Shown: one piece after another, positions 17,323-21,472 of the stretch
Layout: each line of letters begins with the position of its first letter
Numbering within the stretch: the stretch's first letter is position 1
DNA from: Betaproteobacteria bacterium
GTDB taxonomy: Bacteria; Pseudomonadota; Gammaproteobacteria; Burkholderiales; Burkholderiaceae
Assembly (NCBI GenBank): GCA_009921765.1
Contig: RFXC01000048.1
Coordinates: forward strand, 1-21,472
Direction of reading: 5' to 3'
Length of the DNA: 21,472 nucleotides
Program-made: the position numbers and the translations under genes
The notes under the pieces: generated by a model
The model's database searches: none
The model's input: the letters and a program-made list of their open reading frames with translations, nothing else
Told to the model about the DNA's origin: nothing

Positions 17323-18273
17323 ATGCCCGTCGTCAAGGTCACCGACCTCGCCTACTGCCGTCTGCAATCGCCCAGCCTAGACGAATCGCAGGAATTCCTG
17401 ACCCGATTCGGGCTGGCGGTCACCAGCCGCACACCTGACCGGCTGTTCATGCGTGGCACCGATCCGCAGGCCCGCATCCACATCACGCATCGGGGACCCG
17501 ACGCGCGCTGCCTGGGTCTCGCGTTCCATGTCGAAAGCGAAGACGATCTGAAGGCTGCAAGCAAGGTGTCGGGCGCCTCCGGCATTGAAAACGTCGATGA
17601 GCCGGGTGGCGGCAAACGGGTGCGCCTGAAAGACCCGATGGGCTATGACGTCGAACTCATCACCGGAATGACGCCGGTTGCGAAACTGCCCACCCGCCGC
17701 AACGTGCTGAACTGGGGTGATGAGAAGCTCCGCCGCGCGGGCGAATTGATGCGGCTCGATCGCGGCCCCTCACAGGTCAAACGCATTGCGCATGCGGTCT
17801 ACATGACCTCGAATGCCATGGAGAAGGTGCGCTGGTACCGCGAAACCCTGGGCCTCGTCTGCTCGGATGATGTCTATGCCGGCTCCCCCGACAACATCAT
17901 CGCCTCCTTCAACCGCTGCGATCGCGGCGAAACATTTGTCGATCATCACACGTTCCTCTGTATCGAAGGGCCCAAGACCGGGCTGAATCACATCTCGTTC
18001 GAAGTGCAGAATTTTGATGACGTGATGCTGGGGCACGAGCACCTGAAGGGCGCCGATCGCTATCAGCATGTATGGGGAATCGGCCGCCATGTGCTTGGCA
18101 GCCAGATCTTCGACTACTGGCAGGACCCCTGGGGACGGGTGCACGAGCACTGGTGCGACACCGACATGCTGAACAACCGCTCGAGCCCTAACCTGCTGTC
18201 GGCTGAAGAAGGTCTCAGCTCGCAGTGGGGCGCCCCGGCGCCCGCCGAATTCATCGCGCACGCCACGCCCTGA
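17323..18273 (+). CDS. VOC-fold extradiol ring-cleavage dioxygenase
   Basis: A 316-residue two-domain type-I extradiol dioxygenase that would open a catechol-like ring beside the two hydroxyls using Fe(II) (or Mn) and O2. The metal ligands read His157 (KRIAHAVYM), His223 (GLNHISFEV) and Glu275 (GRVHEHW). Second-sphere residues also match biphenyl-2,3-diol dioxygenase: His208/209 (VDHHT), His256 (IGRHVLG) and Tyr265 (DYWQDP). The offsets from BphC numbering (His146, His195, His210, His241, Tyr250, Glu260) are a steady 11-15, so the active site is complete. The N-terminal VOC module (about 5-120) lacks ligands, as usual. AGGAGG lies eight bases before the ATG. It follows the ring hydroxylase and lies 16 bases before uup. 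The substrate is unknown. Confidence 0.88.
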   Translation: MPVVKVTDLAYCRLQSPSLDESQEFLTRFGLAVTSRTPDRLFMRGTDPQARIHITHRGPDARCLGLAFHVESEDDLKAASKVSGASGIENVDEPGGGKRVRLKDPMGYDVELITGMTPVAKLPTRRNVLNWGDEKLRRAGELMRLDRGPSQVKRIAHAVYMTSNAMEKVRWYRETLGLVCSDDVYAGSPDNIIASFNRCDRGETFVDHHTFLCIEGPKTGLNHISFEVQNFDDVMLGHEHLKGADRYQHVWGIGRHVLGSQIFDYWQDPWGRVHEHWCDTDMLNNRSSPNLLSAEEGLSSQWGAPAPAEFIAHATP

Positions 18274-18289
18274 ACGCGATCACCGTCTC

Positions 18290-20281
18290 ATGAGCCTCCT
18301 CTCGATACAGGGGGCGAGGCTTGCATTCGGGCATGTTGCGCTCCTCGACGACGCGGCGCTCGCCATTGAGCCGGGCGAGCGGGTCGCACTGATCGGTCGT
18401 AACGGCACCGGCAAGTCGTCGCTTCTCAAGGCGCTGGCTGGCCTGATTCAGCTCGACGACGGTCGGATCGTACGGCAGAGCGGTTGCACGCTCGCCTATG
18501 TGGCACAGGAGCCGGTGTTCGACGAGTCGCACACCATCCATCAGGCGGTGGCCTCGGCTCTGCCCGACCATGCCGAGCTGATCGCGCGCCATCACCGGCT
18601 TGCCGACGCACTTGCCGGCGCGGCCGACGCCAACACCGCATCGTCGGCCAACGATACCGACGCCCTCACCGCCCAGCTGGCCGCGGTCCAAACCGAACTC
18701 GAGGCGGCCAACGCCTGGACGGTCACGCATCGGATCGACAGTGTGCTGTCGCGCCTCAAGCTTGAGCCCGATGCCCGGATCGGCAGCCTCTCGGGCGGTA
18801 CCCGCAAGCGGGTGGCGCTCGCCCGGGCGCTGGTTTCCGAACCCGATCTGCTGTTGCTCGATGAGCCCACCAACCATCTCGATATCGAGTCGATCAGCTG
18901 GTTGGAAGAACTGCTTGCGGCCCGCCGCGAAGCCACGCTCCTCATCACCCATGACCGCCGGCTGATGGACCGCGTCGCCACCCGAATCGTTGAGCTCGAT
19001 CGGGGGGTGATCCGTTCCTACCCCGGCAGTTTCGCCGCCTACCAGCGCCGCAAGGCCGACGAGCTCGCGCAGGAGCAGGTCATCAACGCCAAGTTTGACA
19101 AACTGCTCGCCCAGGAAGAGGTCTGGATCCGGCAGGGCGTGGAAGCGCGCCGCACGCGCAACGAAGGCCGCGTACGCCGGCTCGATGCGCTTCGGCGCGC
19201 ACGAGAGCAGCGCCGCGAGCAGGTAGGGCGGGTACGAATCGAGATTGATTCGGGCGAGCGCTCGGGCAAGCTGGTGGCCGAACTCACCGGGGTGGGCAAG
19301 GCCTGGGGCGAGCGCTGGGTGGTTCGTGGGCTGGACGGCATCATCAGCCGTGGCGACCGGGTGGGTCTGATCGGCCCCAACGGTGCGGGCAAGACCACGC
19401 TCATCAAGCTGATCCTGGGCGAGGTCGCCCCCGATGAAGGCCATTTGCGCCGAGGCACCCAGCTCGAGGTGGCCTATTTCGACCAGATGCGCGAGCAGCT
19501 CGACGAAGAGGCAAGCCTCATCAACACCATCAGCCCGGGTTCGGACTGGATCGAGATCGGCGGGCAGCGCACCCACGTGATGAGCTATCTCGGCCGCTTT
19601 CTGTTTGCGCCTGAACGCGCCCGTTCACCGGTGAAGAGCCTGTCAGGTGGCGAGCGGAACCGCCTGCTGCTCGCCCGCCTGTTTGCCCGGCCCACCAACC
19701 TGCTGGTGCTCGACGAACCCACCAATGATCTGGACATCGAGACGCTGGAGCTCCTGGAGGAGCTGTTGGCCGACTACGCCGGCACCGTGCTGCTCGTGAG
19801 CCATGACCGGGCGTTTCTCGATGCAGTGGTCACGCAGTCGATCGCCTTCGAAGGCGACGGCCGATGGCTTGAATACGCAGGCGGCCACGCCGACGTGATG
19901 GCGGCGCGCGCGCGTCAGGCCGCAGCCGAGGAAGCATCGACTCTGGGCACGCGCGCGACCGCAGCCTCCAGGACGGCTCCATCCGGAAGCCCGCGCGCAG
20001 GCGAGGATCCGCCGAGCACACCCGACCCGCGCACGACGCCGCGCGGCGGCCGCAACCGTCTGTCCTACAAGGAACAGCGCGAACTCGAGGCGCTGCCCGG
20101 AAGGATCGACGCTCTGGAGACCGAGCAGGCTGCGCTCGCCACCCGACTCGCCGATCCGCAGACCTACCGCGAGGCTGGCACCGACGCCCGCGCGATCGCC
20201 GCGCGACATGGAGCGATCGAGGTCGAACTTGCCGAGTGTCTGGAACGCTGGGAGGCGCTGGAGGCGCGGTCAGCGGGCTGA
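18290..20281 (+). CDS. uup: ABC-F family ATPase Uup
   Basis: A 663-residue soluble protein with two ABC ATPase domains and no membrane part, of the ABC-F class that acts on ribosomes; Uup is linked to branched DNA/transposon excision phenotypes and ribosome assembly. Domain 1: Walker A GRNGTGKSS (36-44), signature LSGG (167-170), Walker B with Glu192 in LLLDEPTNHLD. Domain 2: GPNGAGKTT (362-370), LSGGE (451-455), Glu476 in LVLDEPTNDLD. The interdomain linker (about 255-320) is rich in Arg/Glu helices. The C-terminal part (about 580-663) is a Ser/Pro-rich linker followed by the coiled-coil RLSYKEQRELEALPGRID typical of Uup. It begins 16 bases after the dioxygenase stop. Confidence 0.93.
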   Translation: MSLLSIQGARLAFGHVALLDDAALAIEPGERVALIGRNGTGKSSLLKALAGLIQLDDGRIVRQSGCTLAYVAQEPVFDESHTIHQAVASALPDHAELIARHHRLADALAGAADANTASSANDTDALTAQLAAVQTELEAANAWTVTHRIDSVLSRLKLEPDARIGSLSGGTRKRVALARALVSEPDLLLLDEPTNHLDIESISWLEELLAARREATLLITHDRRLMDRVATRIVELDRGVIRSYPGSFAAYQRRKADELAQEQVINAKFDKLLAQEEVWIRQGVEARRTRNEGRVRRLDALRRAREQRREQVGRVRIEIDSGERSGKLVAELTGVGKAWGERWVVRGLDGIISRGDRVGLIGPNGAGKTTLIKLILGEVAPDEGHLRRGTQLEVAYFDQMREQLDEEASLINTISPGSDWIEIGGQRTHVMSYLGRFLFAPERARSPVKSLSGGERNRLLLARLFARPTNLLVLDEPTNDLDIETLELLEELLADYAGTVLLVSHDRAFLDAVVTQSIAFEGDGRWLEYAGGHADVMAARARQAAAEEASTLGTRATAASRTAPSGSPRAGEDPPSTPDPRTTPRGGRNRLSYKEQRELEALPGRIDALETEQAALATRLADPQTYREAGTDARAIAARHGAIEVELAECLERWEALEARSAG

Positions 20282-20313
20282 TCGCATCAATCGCTCCGGT
20301 TCAGTGGTCAACC

Positions 20314-20811
20314 ATGACATCGACCCCACCCTATCCGATCGTGAGAATCGACCTGTCGATCGCGTCTCACTCCCAGGCCCTGTTGACGCTCCTCGACGAA
20401 TACGCCCGCTCGCCCGAGGGCGGTGGGCGTGCGCTCAGCGTGCAGGTGCGGGAGTCGTTGTGCGCCGTGCTGGCTGCCCGCCCGCACTACGCGGGATGGC
20501 TCGCATTTGCGGGTCAGCAGGCGGTCGGCCTCATCAACTGCTTCGAGGGTGTCTCCACCTTCCGCGCCCAGCCTCTTTTGAATGTGCACGACATTGTGGT
20601 GTCGGCGCCCTTCCGGCGACAGGGAATCGGTCGCGCCCTGCTCGCGCAGGCGGAATTGCACGCGCGGGCCACGGGATGCTGCAAACTCACGCTTGAAGTG
20701 CTGGAGGGTAACCGGTCGGCGATTGCGGCATACACCGATGCGGGGTTTGAGCCCTACCAGTTGGACCCCGCCATGGGGCAGGCCCGGTTCTTTGAGAAGA
20801 TGCTGCGCTGA
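20314..20811 (+). CDS. GNAT family N-acetyltransferase
   Basis: A 165-residue acetyltransferase of the GNAT fold. The acetyl-CoA pyrophosphate loop is RRQGIG at residues 101-106 within VSAPFRRQGIGRALL, preceded by the beta-4 strand NVHDIVV and followed by LEVLEGNRSAIAAYTDAGFEPY, the motif-B region of the family. The acceptor substrate cannot be told from sequence. ATG 20314 is chosen because an upstream in-frame start (20236) would lie inside the end of uup and adds a Gly/Ala-rich extension. It lies 32 bases after uup and 39 bases before yajQ, all on one strand. Confidence 0.87.
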   Translation: MTSTPPYPIVRIDLSIASHSQALLTLLDEYARSPEGGGRALSVQVRESLCAVLAARPHYAGWLAFAGQQAVGLINCFEGVSTFRAQPLLNVHDIVVSAPFRRQGIGRALLAQAELHARATGCCKLTLEVLEGNRSAIAAYTDAGFEPYQLDPAMGQARFFEKMLR

Positions 20812-20850
20812 AGCGCCACGGCCACTGCCCCGCCCATCAGGAGACCTCCG

Positions 20851-21336
20851 ATGCCATCCTTCGATATCGTCTGCGAAGCCAATCTGGTCGAGGTGCGCAA
20901 TGCGCTCGATCAGAGCAACAAGGAAATCGCCAATCGCTTTGACTTCAAGGGCTCGGACGCCCGGATCGAGCAGAAGGAGCGCGAACTTACCGCGTTTGCA
21001 GATGATGACTTCAAGCTCGGCCAGGTGCGCGACGTGATGCTTGGCAAGTTCGCCAAGCGAGGTGTCGATGTGCGATTTCTGGATATCGGCGACGTTCAGA
21101 AGATTGGCGGTGACAAGGTGAAGCAGCTCATCACCGTGCGGCACGGTGTCCCCAGCGATCACGCGAAGAAAATTGTGCGGCTGGTCAAGGACAGCAAGCT
21201 CAAGGTGCAGGCCAGCATTCAGGGCGACACGGTGCGGGTCACGGGCGCCAAGCGCGATGATCTCGCGGCGACGATCACGATGCTCAAAAAAGAGATCACC
21301 GACCTGCCGCTTGCCTATCAGAACTTCAGGGACTAA
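20851..21336 (+). CDS. yajQ: YajQ family nucleotide-binding protein
   Basis: A 161-residue YajQ protein with two similar ferredoxin-like halves; members bind nucleotides or RNA, and some proteobacterial YajQ proteins bind cyclic di-GMP and act in virulence regulation. The N-terminus [21 protein letters not shown], the [10 protein letters not shown] segment, [16 protein letters not shown] and the C-terminal [11 protein letters not shown] are the invariant family blocks at their usual places. AGGAGA sits a few bases upstream of the ATG. It is the last plus-strand gene of the uup-GNAT-yajQ run and converges on the partial gene at the window edge. Confidence 0.97.
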   Translation: MPSFDIVCEANLVEVRNALDQSNKEIANRFDFKGSDARIEQKERELTAFADDDFKLGQVRDVMLGKFAKRGVDVRFLDIGDVQKIGGDKVKQLITVRHGVPSDHAKKIVRLVKDSKLKVQASIQGDTVRVTGAKRDDLAATITMLKKEITDLPLAYQNFRD

Positions 21337-21347
21337 GCAGCACACCC

Positions 21348-21377
21348 GCGCCGCGCGGCGGCGATCGTCCGCGGCGC
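21348..21377. terminator. Hairpin between convergent yajQ and folE2-like genes
   Basis: GCGCCGCG (21348-21355) pairs with CGCGGCGC (21370-21377) around a 14-base loop that ends next to the stop codon of the minus-strand gene. It is placed to serve both transcripts, but there is no U-run on either side. Confidence 0.35.
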
Positions 21378-21472
21378 TCAGTTCGACTCGATGCGCGCCC
21401 AGGCCGAGTGGTTGTGGATCGACTCGAAGTTCTCCACCTCCACCGCATAGCGGCCAATCCGCGCGTCCTTCG
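21378..21472 (-). CDS. folE2: C-terminal end of a FolE2-type GTP cyclohydrolase (partial)
   Basis: The minus strand from the window edge reads KDARIGRYAVEVENFESI then HNHSAWARIESN and a stop at 21378-21380. The ENFESIHNHSA block resembles the C-terminal signature of GTP cyclohydrolase IB (FolE2), the alternative enzyme for the first step of folate synthesis. Only 31 residues are inside the window, so the rest of the gene, its catalytic metal site and its start cannot be judged. The call rests on memory of this short motif. Confidence 0.7.
   Translation of the reverse strand, partial: KDARIGRYAVEVENFESIHNHSAWARIESN

Noticed and set aside
18251..19576. A 441-codon open frame on the minus strand opposite uup
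   Set aside because: Mirror frame of the ATPase gene; no recognisable domain, no ribosome site, and the sense gene has intact motifs.

Overview
The window is an ordinary, densely coded, GC-rich (about two-thirds GC by eye) piece of bacterial chromosome. It fits a betaproteobacterium, most likely Burkholderiales. The reasons are the order lpxK - trm112 - kdsB - adk, an EarP glycosyltransferase next to an elongation factor P that carries arginine at position 32, and adjacent argD and argF. I see no integrase, transposase, phage gene, tRNA, rRNA or CRISPR array. The order assignment rests on remembered gene order, not on a search.

Layout. 1-2651 (+): the truncated end of lpxK (lipid A kinase), a small Trm112-like protein overlapping it, kdsB (CMP-KDO synthesis) and adk, an envelope/nucleotide block. 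2652-4918: two hairpins, a probable promoter, hppA (membrane pyrophosphatase of the K+-independent type) and a strong intrinsic terminator. 5003-7109: a type-II 3-hydroxyacyl-CoA dehydrogenase-like SDR (+) convergent with an amidase-signature hydrolase (-). 7162-9189: a secreted gamma-glutamyltranspeptidase, divergent from the amidase, with an unusual in-frame 3 x 21-nt Ala/Met/Pro/His repeat. 9206-11273: a KTSC-domain small protein, earP and efp (EF-P and its rhamnosylating enzyme). 11318-13456: argD and argF.

13496-18273 is the most accessory-looking stretch. An SDR-AKR pair (-) is divergent from a flavin-dependent aromatic hydroxylase (+), which is followed by an extradiol ring-cleavage dioxygenase whose full active-site residue set is recognisable. 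Together they look like part of a catabolic pathway for an aromatic or ring compound, without a local regulator or hydrolase. 18290-21336 returns to housekeeping: the ABC-F ATPase uup, a GNAT acetyltransferase and yajQ. The right edge (-) holds the last residues of a FolE2-type GTP cyclohydrolase.

No clearly new defence or mobile system is present. The points most worth a second look are the KTSC-EarP-EF-P adjacency, the repeat insert in the transpeptidase, the regulator-less aromatic cluster with its structured divergent promoter region, and the K+-independent pyrophosphatase beside PPi- and AMP-handling genes.
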